From contig NZ_RSAJ01000005.1 in the NCBI RefSeq assembly GCF_003933965.1, positions 1 to 46,832 on the forward strand: DNA of 46,832 bases, given 5' to 3'. The DNA comes from Streptomyces sp. RP5T (lineage in GTDB: Bacteria > Actinomycetota > Actinomycetes > Streptomycetales > Streptomycetaceae). Of the stretch, positions 1 to 7,028 are shown piece after piece. The notes beneath the pieces were generated by a model. It worked only from the letters and a program-made list of their open reading frames with translations, made no database searches and was not told where the DNA came from. Every line of letters begins with the position of its first letter. Positions within the stretch are counted from its first letter, which is position 1. Both the position numbers and the translations under genes were made by a program.

Positions 1-251
1 AGATAGGCCGCTCCCACCCAGCGCAGCACGTGGTACAGCGTCGGCAGGGTGCTGAACAGCGCCGACAGCCCGAGCGCCGCCGCGACCGTGTGCACGAGCA
101 TGGCGCAGGCCACGCCGAACGCGGCCATCACCCCGGCGGCGGGCCCGCCGCGGCCGCCCATCGCCACGATGAACATCATGTCGGGACCGGGGGTGACACA
201 GAGCGCGAAGGCGGCGACGAGAAACGCCGCGTACAGAGACATGTCCACCAT
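1..251 (-). CDS. LysE/RhtB-family amino-acid exporter (N-terminal part, runs off window)
   Basis: The minus strand reads an N-terminal fragment of about 83 residues beginning MVDMSLYAAF, with a first hydrophobic helix, the TPGPD motif at residues 20-24 that marks LysE/RhtB exporters, then further hydrophobic helices. The family exports amino acids or small metabolites across the cytoplasmic membrane. The remainder lies beyond base 1. The start is uncertain: ATG at 251 is given, with an in-frame ATG at 242 and GTG at 248 as alternatives and no strong ribosome binding site for any. It is divergent from the DUF2786 gene at 318. The family assignment is confident, the substrate unknown. Confidence 0.8.
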   Translation of the reverse strand, partial: MVDMSLYAAFLVAAFALCVTPGPDMMFIVAMGGRGGPAAGVMAAFGVACAMLVHTVAAALGLSALFSTLPTLYHVLRWVGAAY

Positions 252-317
252 GCCGCCATGCTCGGAGCGGCACGCGCGCGTGGGCGAGCGATTTTCGCAG
301 GGTGAGACGATCGCCCC

Positions 318-1550
318 GTGAGCAGGAGCAAGGGCAACCGCAGGAGCAAGGGCACCGACAGGAGCGGGGGCAACCGCGAGGACAGCGCCACGAGCAGCGG
401 TGCGACCGGCGGCGACGGCAGCGGTACGCCCGGCGACCCGCCCCACCCCGTCGACCGCGCCTTCCGGGCCGCCCTCTACGCCGACGACGACACCGCCCTG
501 GACACCGGCGCCTCACTCCTCGCCGCCGCCCCCGCCACCGACGCCGAACTGGCCCGGCGCGGCGCCGAGTTCGTGGCGCAGGCCTGGCGGCGCGGCTGGC
601 AGCCCGCCGACGTCGTACGGATCGTGCGACGCGAACTGGACGACACCCACGTCCGCCTCGTCGCCGAGCTCATCCGCGCCCAGGCCCCCGACGACCGCCC
701 GCGCGGACATCGCTGGGCCGCCCAGCTGGCCCAGCTGGAGGAGCCGGACGAGAGCGGACCCCGCTCCGACCGCTTCACGCACGCCGTCGCCGTACTGGAG
801 CTGTACCGCCTGCTGCTGCGGCTGCCCGCGCTGGAGCCGCTGGAGGAACCCCGGCGGGAGCACCGGGGCGACACCCGCGTCCTCGGCCGGATCCGGGCCC
901 TGCTCGCCAAGGCGGAGGGGACCGGCTACCCCGAGGAGGCGGAGGCGCTCACCGCCAAGGCGCAGGAGCTGATGGCCCGGCACAGTGTCGACGAGGCGCT
1001 GCTCGACGCCCGAGCGCCCGCGAAGGACACCCCCGGCGCCTGCCGGATCGGGGTCGAGTCGCCGTACGAGCAGGCGAAGGCGGTGCTCCTCGACGCGGTC
1101 GCCACCGCCAACCACTGCCGGGCGGTGTGGAACGAACCGTTCGCCTTCTCCACCGTGGTCGGCTTCGAGGGCGACCTGGAGGCGGTCGAGCTCCTGTACA
1201 CCTCGCTGCTCGTGCAGGCGCAGTCCGCGATGGCGAAGGCGGAGGCGGCCCAGCGGGCGGGCGGCCGCAGGCGCACCAAGACCTTCCGGCAGTCCTTCCT
1301 CGCGGCCTACGCCCACCGCGTCGGCGACCGTCTGCGCGCCGCCGCCGAGACCCCGGTGACCGACGACCTGCTGCCCGTGCTGGCCTCCCGCGAGGTCGCC
1401 GTCACCGACCGCATGGAGCGGATGTTCCCGCGGACCACCACGACCCGGCTGCGCGGTGCCGGTGACGAGGCGGGATGGACCGAGGGCGCCCGGGCGGCCG
1501 ACCGGGCGCAGGTCGGCAACCGGTCCCGGCTCAGTCCCCGGCCTGAGTGA
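318..1550 (+). CDS. DUF2786 domain protein
   Basis: A 410-residue soluble protein starting at GTG 318. The first about 35 residues are Ser/Arg/Lys/Gly-rich and probably disordered. Residues about 187-230 carry the DUF2786 signature (IRALLAKAEGT...EAEALTAKAQELM) in a helical setting, and the C-terminal half is charged and helical. DUF2786 proteins are widespread in Streptomyces and phages, with no established function. It overlaps the 3' end of the convergent lipoprotein gene by 20 bp, so the two transcripts are antisense at their tails. Alternative function cannot be assigned. Confidence 0.85.
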   Translation: MSRSKGNRRSKGTDRSGGNREDSATSSGATGGDGSGTPGDPPHPVDRAFRAALYADDDTALDTGASLLAAAPATDAELARRGAEFVAQAWRRGWQPADVVRIVRRELDDTHVRLVAELIRAQAPDDRPRGHRWAAQLAQLEEPDESGPRSDRFTHAVAVLELYRLLLRLPALEPLEEPRREHRGDTRVLGRIRALLAKAEGTGYPEEAEALTAKAQELMARHSVDEALLDARAPAKDTPGACRIGVESPYEQAKAVLLDAVATANHCRAVWNEPFAFSTVVGFEGDLEAVELLYTSLLVQAQSAMAKAEAAQRAGGRRRTKTFRQSFLAAYAHRVGDRLRAAAETPVTDDLLPVLASREVAVTDRMERMFPRTTTTRLRGAGDEAGWTEGARAADRAQVGNRSRLSPRPE

Positions 1551-2070
1551 AGGCGCCGACGGAGGCGTTCGGGTCACCGGCGTTGTCGCCCTTGCCCTGG
1601 ACCGGCCCGTAGGACCACTTGAAGCTCTTCTGGGTGTCCGCGCCCGGCAGGCTGATCTCCAGCGTCTTCACGTCGAGGCTCGCCTTGGCACCGGCCTCGC
1701 CGCGCGTGTAGGTGAGGGTGAAGGTGGCGGCCGTGCCCTTGGCCAGGGTCAGCTCGGCGGACGGGGAGCCCTCCGTCGGCGAGAGGCTCGCCGAGGAGTC
1801 CGCGGCGTTCAGGTCGACGCCGGGGAAGCCGTCCAGCGTGCACTCGGCGCTCTGGTTGGTGAGCGTGACGGGGATGTTGCCGCTGTCCCCGGCGGCGGGG
1901 GCCACGCTGGCGGGGCCGACCTCGACGTCCATGGACTCGATCCGGCAGGTGGTGCCGTTGCTCGGGCTCGCGGTGGTCTTGTCACCACCCGAGCTGTCCT
2001 TCCCGTCGGAGCAGCCGGTCAGGAGCAGGGCCGCGGCGAGGGCGGTGACGGCGAGGGGGGCGGCGCGCAT
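1531..2070 (-). CDS. lipoprotein with DUF4232-like domain
   Basis: A 179-residue exported lipoprotein. The start is ATG 2070, supported by an AGAGGA ribosome binding site; an upstream in-frame start at 2103 would spoil the signal peptide. Residues 1-20 form a signal with lipobox LLTG-C20, so it should be lipidated at Cys20 and anchored to the outer face of the membrane. A Ser/Thr/Gly linker follows, then a beta-rich domain with two Cys (in CRIES and ECTLDG) as in actinobacterial DUF4232 proteins. Function is unknown. It converges on the DUF2786 gene, and its neighbour upstream is another lipoprotein. Confidence 0.85.
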   Translation of the reverse strand: MRAAPLAVTALAAALLLTGCSDGKDSSGGDKTTASPSNGTTCRIESMDVEVGPASVAPAAGDSGNIPVTLTNQSAECTLDGFPGVDLNAADSSASLSPTEGSPSAELTLAKGTAATFTLTYTRGEAGAKASLDVKTLEISLPGADTQKSFKWSYGPVQGKGDNAGDPNASVGAFTQAGD

Positions 2071-2216
2071 GTGAAGTCCTCTGATGTGAGCGATCCGGTG
2101 CATGGATCATCACGCATCCCCGAGCCGCGCGGTTGCCCGCCCCCGACGCGGACCGCGGTCGCGCCCCGCCCTGCCGACGAGCCGTGCGCGAGGCCGGGGC
2201 CCGTCGATGCCCTCGG

Positions 2217-2717
2217 CTACCCGAGCCCCGCGGTCGGCAGCCCGCTGGGCAGTTGGCCGCCCTCCGCCCGGGTGTACGTCTCGGTGCCGGCGCTGCCGGA
2301 CCACTTCACCTTGAGCCTGGTCTTGTCGACCGACTCGACGGTCCCCTCGGCCCGGTCCGTGTTGCCGTCCGCGCACTTGAGGCGGATCGTCGTCGCGTCG
2401 GCGCTGCCGCTGCACACCGTGCCGCCGGTGGCGAAGAGGCCGGCCTGGTCGCCGTTGACCAGGAGCGCCACCGCCTTGCCGCCGGTGGTGGTGAGCCAGC
2501 TGCCCGCGACCTCGCCGGACGCCGAGGACGACGTACCGCCGGAAGCCGGGGAGGAGGCGGAGGCCGACGAGGACACGGACGCACCGGCGCTGGGGGACGC
2601 GTCGTCGTCCGAGCCCCCTCCGCTGCACGCGGTCAGGGCGAGCACGCCCACCAGCCCCGCGGCCGCGAGCCCGGCCCGCCGAACCGGCACAGTGCGCGAG
2701 AAGATCGCCGAAGTCAC
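2217..2717 (-). CDS. lipoprotein, hypothetical
   Basis: A 166-residue lipoprotein precursor starting at GTG 2717 (GGGAGC upstream). The signal peptide has a twin-Arg-like n-region (PVRRAG), a hydrophobic core and lipobox ALTA-C31. A long Ser/Ala/Gly-rich linker (residues about 32-68) precedes a small domain of about 95 residues containing two Cys (VCSGS and LKCADG) that could form a disulfide outside the cell. I recognise no named family. It lies between the DUF4232-like lipoprotein and the zinc-responsive ribosomal genes, all on the minus strand, but 68 bp separates it from rpsN, so co-transcription is not clear. Confidence 0.8.
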   Translation of the reverse strand: MTSAIFSRTVPVRRAGLAAAGLVGVLALTACSGGGSDDDASPSAGASVSSSASASSPASGGTSSSASGEVAGSWLTTTGGKAVALLVNGDQAGLFATGGTVCSGSADATTIRLKCADGNTDRAEGTVESVDKTRLKVKWSGSAGTETYTRAEGGQLPSGLPTAGLG

Positions 2718-2784
2718 TGGAAGCTCCCAAGCTGTAGCGGTCGGCCAGACGACCGCAGCAAGCTACCAGCACCACCCGTGGGAG

Positions 2785-3090
2785 CTACCAGGAAGATTTG
2801 CGGACACCCGGCAGATGTCCCGCGTGCGCCTGCTCGCGCAGACCGACCCGGGACAGTCCGAAGGCCCGGAAGTAGCCGCGCGGGCGCCCGTCCACCTGGT
2901 CGCGGTTGCGCACGCGCGTGGCGCTCGCGTCCCGCGGCTGCCGCCTCAACTCCGCCTGTGCGGCGAGCCGTTCGGCGTCCGTGGACGACGGCCTGCGGAT
3001 GATCTCCTTCAGCTCGGCCCGCCGCGCCGCGTACCGCGCGACGATCTCCTGGCGCTTCTCGTTCTTCGCGATCTTGCTCTTCTTCGCCAT
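2785..3090 (-). CDS. rpsN: 30S ribosomal protein S14, zinc-independent paralogue
   Basis: A 101-residue S14 ([14 protein letters not shown] start, C-terminal [10 protein letters not shown]...LPGVRKSSW). The two CxxC zinc-binding pairs of the C+ form are absent, and the length matches the longer zinc-free S14 type. Such paralogues replace the zinc-containing protein in ribosomes when zinc is scarce. It follows rpmB by 21 bp on the minus strand and is probably co-transcribed with it from the Zur-box promoter at about 3383-3397. The ATG at 3090 is the only reasonable start. Confidence 0.95.
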   Translation of the reverse strand: MAKKSKIAKNEKRQEIVARYAARRAELKEIIRRPSSTDAERLAAQAELRRQPRDASATRVRNRDQVDGRPRGYFRAFGLSRVGLREQAHAGHLPGVRKSSW

Positions 3091-3111
3091 ACCGGTTCCC
3101 CTCTCGATTCC

Positions 3112-3348
3112 TCAGATCCGCACACCGCGCGCGCGGATCCGCGCCACGGCCGCCTCGACGCCGATCGAGTCGACGGTCTTGATGCCCTTGGTGCTCAGCC
3201 GCAGCCGCACATGGCGGCCCTCGCTCGGCAGCCAGTAGCGCTTGGACTGGATGTTGGGGTCGAAGCGGCGCGAGGTGCGCCGGTGGGAGTGGGAGACGCG
3301 GTTGCCGAAGCCGGGCTGTGCGCCGGTCAGCATGCAGTGGGCGGACAC
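3112..3348 (-). CDS. rpmB: 50S ribosomal protein L28, zinc-independent paralogue
   Basis: A 78-residue L28 ([16 protein letters not shown], then [13 protein letters not shown]). It contains a single Cys (Cys5) and no zinc-binding Cys pairs, so it is a C- paralogue. The start is GTG 3348 with GAGG nine bases upstream; this gene begins inside a longer open frame. It is the first gene of the leftward arm of the zinc-starvation block and is divergent from rpmG, with the shared regulatory interval at 3349-3410. Confidence 0.93.
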   Translation of the reverse strand: MSAHCMLTGAQPGFGNRVSHSHRRTSRRFDPNIQSKRYWLPSEGRHVRLRLSTKGIKTVDSIGVEAAVARIRARGVRI

Positions 3349-3373
3349 GGGTGACGCACCTCTCTCGAAGCGG

Positions 3374-3404
3374 TTGTGTAAATGGAATTCATTTTCAGTA
3401 AGAT
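3374..3404 (+). promoter_or_regulatory. leaderless-type promoter of rpmG, overlapping the Zur box
   Basis: TTGTGT (3374-3379) and TAAGAT (3399-3404) are spaced by 19 bases, and only six bases separate the -10 hexamer from the rpmG ATG at 3411. No Shine-Dalgarno sequence fits in that space, so translation from a leaderless mRNA is inferred. The Zur-like dyad occupies the spacer, a position suited to repression. Confidence 0.5.
3383..3397. promoter_or_regulatory. Zur box (zinc-uptake regulator operator)
   Basis: The 15-mer TGGAATTCATTTTCA matches 13 of 15 positions of the actinobacterial Zur consensus as I remember it (TGAAAATCATTTTCA). It sits between divergent zinc-free ribosomal protein genes, the expected Zur target. 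The AT-rich stretch stands out sharply from the surrounding GC-rich DNA. Confidence 0.8.
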
Positions 3405-3410
3405 AGCAGC

Positions 3411-3575
3411 ATGGCACGCAACGAACTCCGCCCGGTCATCAAGCTCCGGTCCACCGCCGGGACCGGCTTCACCTATGTGACCCGCAAGAACCGCCGCAAC
3501 GACCCGGACCGTATGACCCTGCGGAAGTACGACCCGGTCGCCGGCCGGCACGTCGACTTCCGAGAGGAGCGCTGA
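3411..3575 (+). CDS. rpmG: 50S ribosomal protein L33, zinc-independent paralogue
   Basis: A 54-residue L33 ([15 protein letters not shown]...[21 protein letters not shown]...HVDFREER). The CxxC pairs of zinc-binding L33 are missing: there is no Cys at all. It is the first gene of the rightward zinc-starvation operon; rpmE starts two bases after its stop. The probable leaderless promoter places the transcript start at or next to the ATG. Confidence 0.94.
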   Translation: MARNELRPVIKLRSTAGTGFTYVTRKNRRNDPDRMTLRKYDPVAGRHVDFREER

Positions 3576-3577
3576 CC

Positions 3578-3826
3578 ATGCGCGAGGGAATCCACCCGTC
3601 CTACGGTCCCGTCGTCTTCCGGGACCGTGCCGCGAACCACGCCTTCCTCACGCGCTCGACGATGACGAGCGAGAGGACGATCGAGTGGGAGGACGGCCAC
3701 ACCTACCCGGTCGTGGACGTCGAGATCTCGAACGTCAGCCATCCCTTCTACACCGGCACCGCCCGCGTCCTGGACACCGCGGGCCGCGTGGAGCGCTTCG
3801 AGCGCCGGTACGGAAAGAAGGGCTGA
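3578..3826 (+). CDS. rpmE: 50S ribosomal protein L31 type B
   Basis: An 82-residue type-B L31 ([16 protein letters not shown]...NVSHPFYTG...[10 protein letters not shown]). It lacks the Cys ligands of zinc-binding L31, so it is the zinc-starvation replacement. Two bases separate it from rpmG, and its stop codon overlaps the start of the CobW-like gene (ATGA at 3826), indicating translational coupling within one operon. Confidence 0.95.
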   Translation: MREGIHPSYGPVVFRDRAANHAFLTRSTMTSERTIEWEDGHTYPVVDVEISNVSHPFYTGTARVLDTAGRVERFERRYGKKG

Positions 3827-5004
3827 TGCTCTCCGTCGTGATCGTCGGCGGGCTGCACGCCGACGCCCGCAAGGCGGCCGTCGAGGAGCTCCTTGCCGAC
3901 GTGCCGGGCAGCGTCGTCCTCCACCACGACCTGGCGACGGCCGCGGCCGGCACCGTCGTACGGACGATCCGCGACGCCACCGGCATCCTGTCCGCCGGGG
4001 AGGCGCCGCTGGTCAACGACTGCGCCTGCTGCGCGCTCCGGGAGGACCTGGTCCCGGAGCTGCGCCGGCTGGACGCGGCCGGGACGCTCCGGCTCGCGGT
4101 CGTCGAGCTGTGGGACTCCGTCGAGCCCAAGGCGATGGCCGAGGTGGTCGCGGCGGCCGGGCTCACCGTCACCGGCGTGATCACCGCGGTCGACCCGGCG
4201 CTCGTCCTGCCGTATCTCGGCAACGGCGACGACCTCGCCGACCGCGGCCTCGCCGCCGCGGCCACGGACCAGCGCACTGTGGCCGACACCTTCGCCCGCC
4301 AGCTGGAGTACGCGCCCGTCCTGGCCCTCCTCGACTCCCCGGAGTCCGACGAGGAGGACCACGAACTCCTCACCCAGCTCCACCCGACGGCCCGCCGGGT
4401 CCCGATCCGCGCGGGCGAGCCGACCGACGCGGCCGGCACCCGCTTCCCGGTACGGCGCCGCGGGCCCTCGCCCCTGGCCCGCGCCGCCCTCGCCGGATTC
4501 GATGTGGAGTCCGCCGCGGCCGCCCAGCACCCCGCCTGCGCCCTGCTGCCCGCCGAGGCCGACGCGCACGGTGTCGCCACCCTCGTCTGGCACCGCCGCC
4601 GGCCCTTCCACCCGGAGCGGCTGTACGAGGCGCTGGAGGACATCACCTGTGCGGCCGCCCGCAGCCGGGGCCGGTTCTGGCTCGCCGACAAGCCGGACGT
4701 GCTGCTGCACTGGGACGCGGCCGGCGGCGCCCTGTGCGTGGAGAGCGCGGGGCCCTGGCTGGCCTCGCTCCCGGACGCGGCCTGGGACATGGTCCCGCCG
4801 GTGCGCCGGGCCGCCGCCGCGACGGACTGGCACCCCGAGCACGGCGACTGCTGCCAGCACCTCGTCTTCACCTCGCCCGGCCTCGACCGCGACGGACTCG
4901 AACGGCTGCTGGAGTCCTGCCTGCTGACGGATGCCGAGTACGCCGCCGGGCGCGACGCCTGGAAACAACTGCCGCCCGCCTTCGACACCCTCCTGGAGGT
5001 CTGA
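3826..5004 (+). CDS. CobW/COG0523-like protein with degenerate nucleotide-binding motifs
   Basis: A 392-residue COG0523-type protein in the zinc-starvation operon. The metal-binding motif C66-A-C-C69 ([12 protein letters not shown]) and the C-terminal CobW_C domain ([19 protein letters not shown]...) are kept. The Walker A region, normally GxxxxGKT near residues 8-16, reads [12 protein letters not shown] and lacks the Gly-Lys-Thr end, and where NKxD is expected the protein has [10 protein letters not shown]. Real COG0523 GTPases deliver zinc to client proteins; this one may carry metal without canonical GTP hydrolysis. It is coupled by ATGA overlaps to rpmE upstream and rpsR downstream, so Zur control is expected. 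Confidence 0.88.
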   Translation: MLSVVIVGGLHADARKAAVEELLADVPGSVVLHHDLATAAAGTVVRTIRDATGILSAGEAPLVNDCACCALREDLVPELRRLDAAGTLRLAVVELWDSVEPKAMAEVVAAAGLTVTGVITAVDPALVLPYLGNGDDLADRGLAAAATDQRTVADTFARQLEYAPVLALLDSPESDEEDHELLTQLHPTARRVPIRAGEPTDAAGTRFPVRRRGPSPLARAALAGFDVESAAAAQHPACALLPAEADAHGVATLVWHRRRPFHPERLYEALEDITCAAARSRGRFWLADKPDVLLHWDAAGGALCVESAGPWLASLPDAAWDMVPPVRRAAAATDWHPEHGDCCQHLVFTSPGLDRDGLERLLESCLLTDAEYAAGRDAWKQLPPAFDTLLEV

Positions 5005-5261
5005 TGCCCCGCAACGCCGACCGCGGTTCCGGCCGCAAGCAGGACCGCAAGCTCGCCAAGAACCGGCCCAACCCGCTCGACGCCGCCGAGATCACCTACA
5101 TCGACTACAAGGACACCGACCTGCTGCGGAAGTTCATCTCCGACCGCGGCAAGATCCGCAGCCGTCGTGTCACCCGCGTCTCCGCCCGGCAGCAGCGCCA
5201 GCTCGCCCGCGCCATCAAGAACGCCCGCGAGATGGCCCTGCTGCCCTACGCCAGCAGGTGA
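5004..5261 (+). CDS. rpsR: 30S ribosomal protein S18 paralogue
   Basis: An 85-residue S18 ([27 protein letters not shown], then [27 protein letters not shown]). It has no Cys and is the last gene of the Zur-type operon; its ATG overlaps the stop of the CobW-like gene (ATGA). In Streptomyces the zinc-starvation set includes such an S18 copy. The next gene starts 64 bp downstream under its own promoter. Confidence 0.95.
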   Translation: MPRNADRGSGRKQDRKLAKNRPNPLDAAEITYIDYKDTDLLRKFISDRGKIRSRRVTRVSARQQRQLARAIKNAREMALLPYASR

Positions 5262-5270
5262 GTGCGGACA

Positions 5271-5313
5271 GGTAGGAGTTTCCCTACGGTTGACGCGTAG
5301 GGAAACTCCTACC
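5271..5313. promoter_or_regulatory. twin dyad operator for the VOC-ArsR-AHSA1 operon
   Basis: A perfect 17-bp inverted repeat (5271-5287 and 5297-5313) separated by nine bases. Each arm is itself a dyad of form GTAGG-N6-CCTAC (5272-5287 and 5297-5312), so there are two palindromic sites 25 bp apart, centre to centre. One lies upstream of the -35 and the other between -35 and -10 of the operon promoter. The ArsR protein encoded by the second gene is the likely ligand (inference). Confidence 0.75.
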
Positions 5314-5319
5314 TATTCT
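5290..5319 (+). promoter_or_regulatory. promoter of VOC-ArsR-AHSA1 operon
   Basis: TTGACG (5290-5295) and TATTCT (5314-5319), spaced by 18 bases, form a good housekeeping-sigma promoter just ahead of the VOC start at 5326. Only six bases separate the -10 from the ATG, so a leaderless transcript is possible. Confidence 0.7.
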
Positions 5320-5325
5320 CGGTGC

Positions 5326-5697
5326 ATGCCCCTCACACACGCCTCCTTCGTCACCCTCCCCGTCTCGGACCAGGACCGCGCCCTGCGCTTCTACACCGAG
5401 GTCCTCGGCATGGTCGTCACCGCCGACCGGGACCTGCCCCAGGGGCGCTGGCTCCAGGTGGCCCCCGAGGGCGCGCAGACCGTCTTCACGCTGTCCGGTC
5501 CGGGCATGGGCGGCTTCGAGCCCGGCTCGGCCCGGGGGATCATGTTGGTCACGACCGACGTCGACGCGGACTGTGCGCGGCTCGCGGAGGCCGGGACCCC
5601 GGTACAGGGACCCGACGAGCTCCCGTGGGGCCGCATGGCCACCTTCACGGACCCCGACGGCAACGGTCTGATGCTGCTGACGGAGGCACACCAGTAG
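5326..5697 (+). CDS. VOC (glyoxalase/bleomycin-resistance) family protein
   Basis: A 123-residue VOC-fold protein with one glyoxalase module: ASFVTLPVSDQDRALRFYTEVLGM at the N terminus and DPDGNGLMLLTE at the C terminus. Family members are small dioxygenases, glyoxalases or drug-binding proteins; the substrate cannot be read from sequence. The ATG at 5326 is chosen because a strong promoter ends six bases before it. It is the first gene of a three-gene operon with an ArsR regulator and an AHSA1 protein, a common actinobacterial arrangement. Confidence 0.85.
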   Translation: MPLTHASFVTLPVSDQDRALRFYTEVLGMVVTADRDLPQGRWLQVAPEGAQTVFTLSGPGMGGFEPGSARGIMLVTTDVDADCARLAEAGTPVQGPDELPWGRMATFTDPDGNGLMLLTEAHQ

Positions 5698-5707
5698 GAA
5701 GGCCGGC

Positions 5708-6079
5708 ATGACCGCACCGGGACCCGTCGAGACCGGGACCGCCGAGGAGGCCGACGCGGACCGCGTCTTCGCCGCGCTCGCGAGCGCCGTACGCCGCGAG
5801 GTGCTGCGGCTGCTGCGCGACGGCGGGCCCCAGCCCGTCCAGGCCCTGGCCGGTCACTTCGACATGCGGCGCCCGAGCCTGTCCGAGCACCTGCGGGTGC
5901 TGCGCGAGGCCGGACTCGTCTCCGAGCGGCGCTCCGGCCGACAGCGCATCTACCAGCTGGAGGCGGCCCCGCTCGCCGAGGTGCAGGACTGGCTCCACCC
6001 GTACGAGCGGTTCTGGCGCGGCCGGCTGAAGGACCTGGGCGCGCTGCTCGACCGCATGCCCGACGATGACGCGTCATGA
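5708..6079 (+). CDS. ArsR-family transcriptional regulator
   Basis: A 123-residue winged-helix protein. Residues about 18-95 form the ArsR DNA-binding domain (RVFAALASAVRREVLRLL, then RRPSLSEHLRVLREAGLVSERRSGRQR). No Cys residues are present, so it is not a thiol-metal sensor. It has a GGAAGG ribosome binding site and its stop overlaps the next start (ATGA at 6076). It belongs to the ArsR/AHSA1 pairs common in actinomycetes and probably represses its own operon through the twin dyads at 5271-5313. Confidence 0.9.
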   Translation: MTAPGPVETGTAEEADADRVFAALASAVRREVLRLLRDGGPQPVQALAGHFDMRRPSLSEHLRVLREAGLVSERRSGRQRIYQLEAAPLAEVQDWLHPYERFWRGRLKDLGALLDRMPDDDAS

Positions 6080-6537
6080 CCGGCCCACCTGATGACGACC
6101 TCACTGTCATCCGCGTCGACCAGTTCTTCCCGCACCCGCCCGCGAAGGTCTGGCGCGCCCTCACCGAGCCCGAACTGCTCGTGCAGTGGCAGATGCAGGG
6201 GGCGGAGGCGTTCCGGCTGGAGGTCGGGCACCGGTACACCCTGACCTCCGTCCCGCGGCCCCACGCGAACTTCTCGGGCAGCGTCGAGGTGGAGGTTCTC
6301 GCGTTCGAGCCGCAGCGGATGCTCAGACTCCGGTGGACCGACACGAATCCCGCCAACTCCGCACAATGGACGATCACTTGGAAGGTGGAACAGGAAGGGC
6401 GCGGTTCGCGTCTCTTTCTAGTGCACGAGGGATTCGATCCCGACGACCCCGCTCAGCTGATGGCCCGGACGATCATGGACGGGGGCTGGCGGACGCATGT
6501 GATGCGGAGGCTGGGGCACACGATGGAACGTATGTAG
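6076..6537 (+). CDS. SRPBCC/AHSA1-domain protein
   Basis: A 153-residue START-like (AHSA1) domain protein: FFPHPPAKVWRALTEPELLVQW at the N terminus, RMLRLRWT in the middle, and a C-terminal helix GGWRTHVMRRLGHTMERM. These proteins form a hydrophobic pocket for small ligands. It is translationally coupled to the ArsR gene and ends the operon. In such pairs the AHSA1 protein may bind or act on the inducer; this is inference. Confidence 0.88.
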   Translation: MTGPPDDDLTVIRVDQFFPHPPAKVWRALTEPELLVQWQMQGAEAFRLEVGHRYTLTSVPRPHANFSGSVEVEVLAFEPQRMLRLRWTDTNPANSAQWTITWKVEQEGRGSRLFLVHEGFDPDDPAQLMARTIMDGGWRTHVMRRLGHTMERM

Positions 6538-6576
6538 TGCCCCACACGTCACATCTGTAACCACGGGAACACCCCT

Positions 6577-6610
6577 CGTGCACGTGCATCTGCTCATGCA
6601 TCTGCACGTG
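6577..6610 (+). promoter_or_regulatory. shared repeat element, copy A (upstream of DUF397 gene)
   Basis: This stretch has two direct copies of TGCATCTGC (6585-6593 and 6597-6605) framed by CACGTG/TGCACGTGCA palindromes. The 17-mer CGTGCACGTGCATCTGC (6577-6593) recurs as its exact reverse complement at 7634-7650 upstream of the HATPase gene. It lies about 75 bp before the DUF397 start, with TATGAT (6619-6624) as a possible -10. It is probably an operator for the XRE regulator of this cluster. Confidence 0.7.
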
Positions 6611-6685
6611 AACAGAGCTATGATCCGGACCAGTTGATTACTGCATCACTGGCCACAAGGCCACCGCACCACCGGGGAGCGACCT

Positions 6686-6928
6686 GTGGACCTCGACGTG
6701 TACAACGGCATGACGGCCACGGATCTGCGCGGGGTGGCCTGGCAGAAAAGCAAACACAGCAACTCGCAGGGTTCCTGCGTGGAGTTCGCGCGCCTGCCGG
6801 ACGGGGGAGTCGCGGTGCGCAACTCCCGCTTCCCGGACGGTCCCGCGCTCGTCTACACACGCGCGGAGATCGAGGCGATGCTTCTCGGCATCAAGGACGG
6901 CGAGTTCGACCACCTGATAGCCGGTTGA
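6686..6928 (+). CDS. DUF397 small protein
   Basis: An 80-residue protein of the DUF397 family: TDLRGVAWQKSKHSNSQGSCVEFARLPDGGVAVRNSRFPDGPALVYTRAEIEAMLLG. DUF397 genes accompany XRE regulators of the WhiJ/DUF5753 type across Streptomyces; one such pair (Scr1/Scr2) has been reported to act like antitoxin and toxin. The GTG start at 6686 has GGGGAG seven bases upstream. It converges on the HATPase gene and shares the repeat element with it. The exact role is not known. Confidence 0.88.
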   Translation: MDLDVYNGMTATDLRGVAWQKSKHSNSQGSCVEFARLPDGGVAVRNSRFPDGPALVYTRAEIEAMLLGIKDGEFDHLIAG

Positions 6929-6999
6929 CACCGGTTGGTGCCCGCGACCTGTTCATGACCCGCGGTAACCATTGTCACGCACGGAGTAACGCGCGTAGA

Positions 7000-7025
7000 A
7001 CCGCGGCGTCGTAAAACGCCGCGGT
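7000..7025. terminator. bidirectional terminator between DUF397 and HATPase genes
   Basis: A perfect 10-bp stem ACCGCGGCGT / ACGCCGCGGT with a six-base loop (7010-7015) sits between two convergent genes. It has no U-tract on the plus strand, as is usual in Streptomyces. Confidence 0.75.
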
Positions 7026-7028
7026 GTC

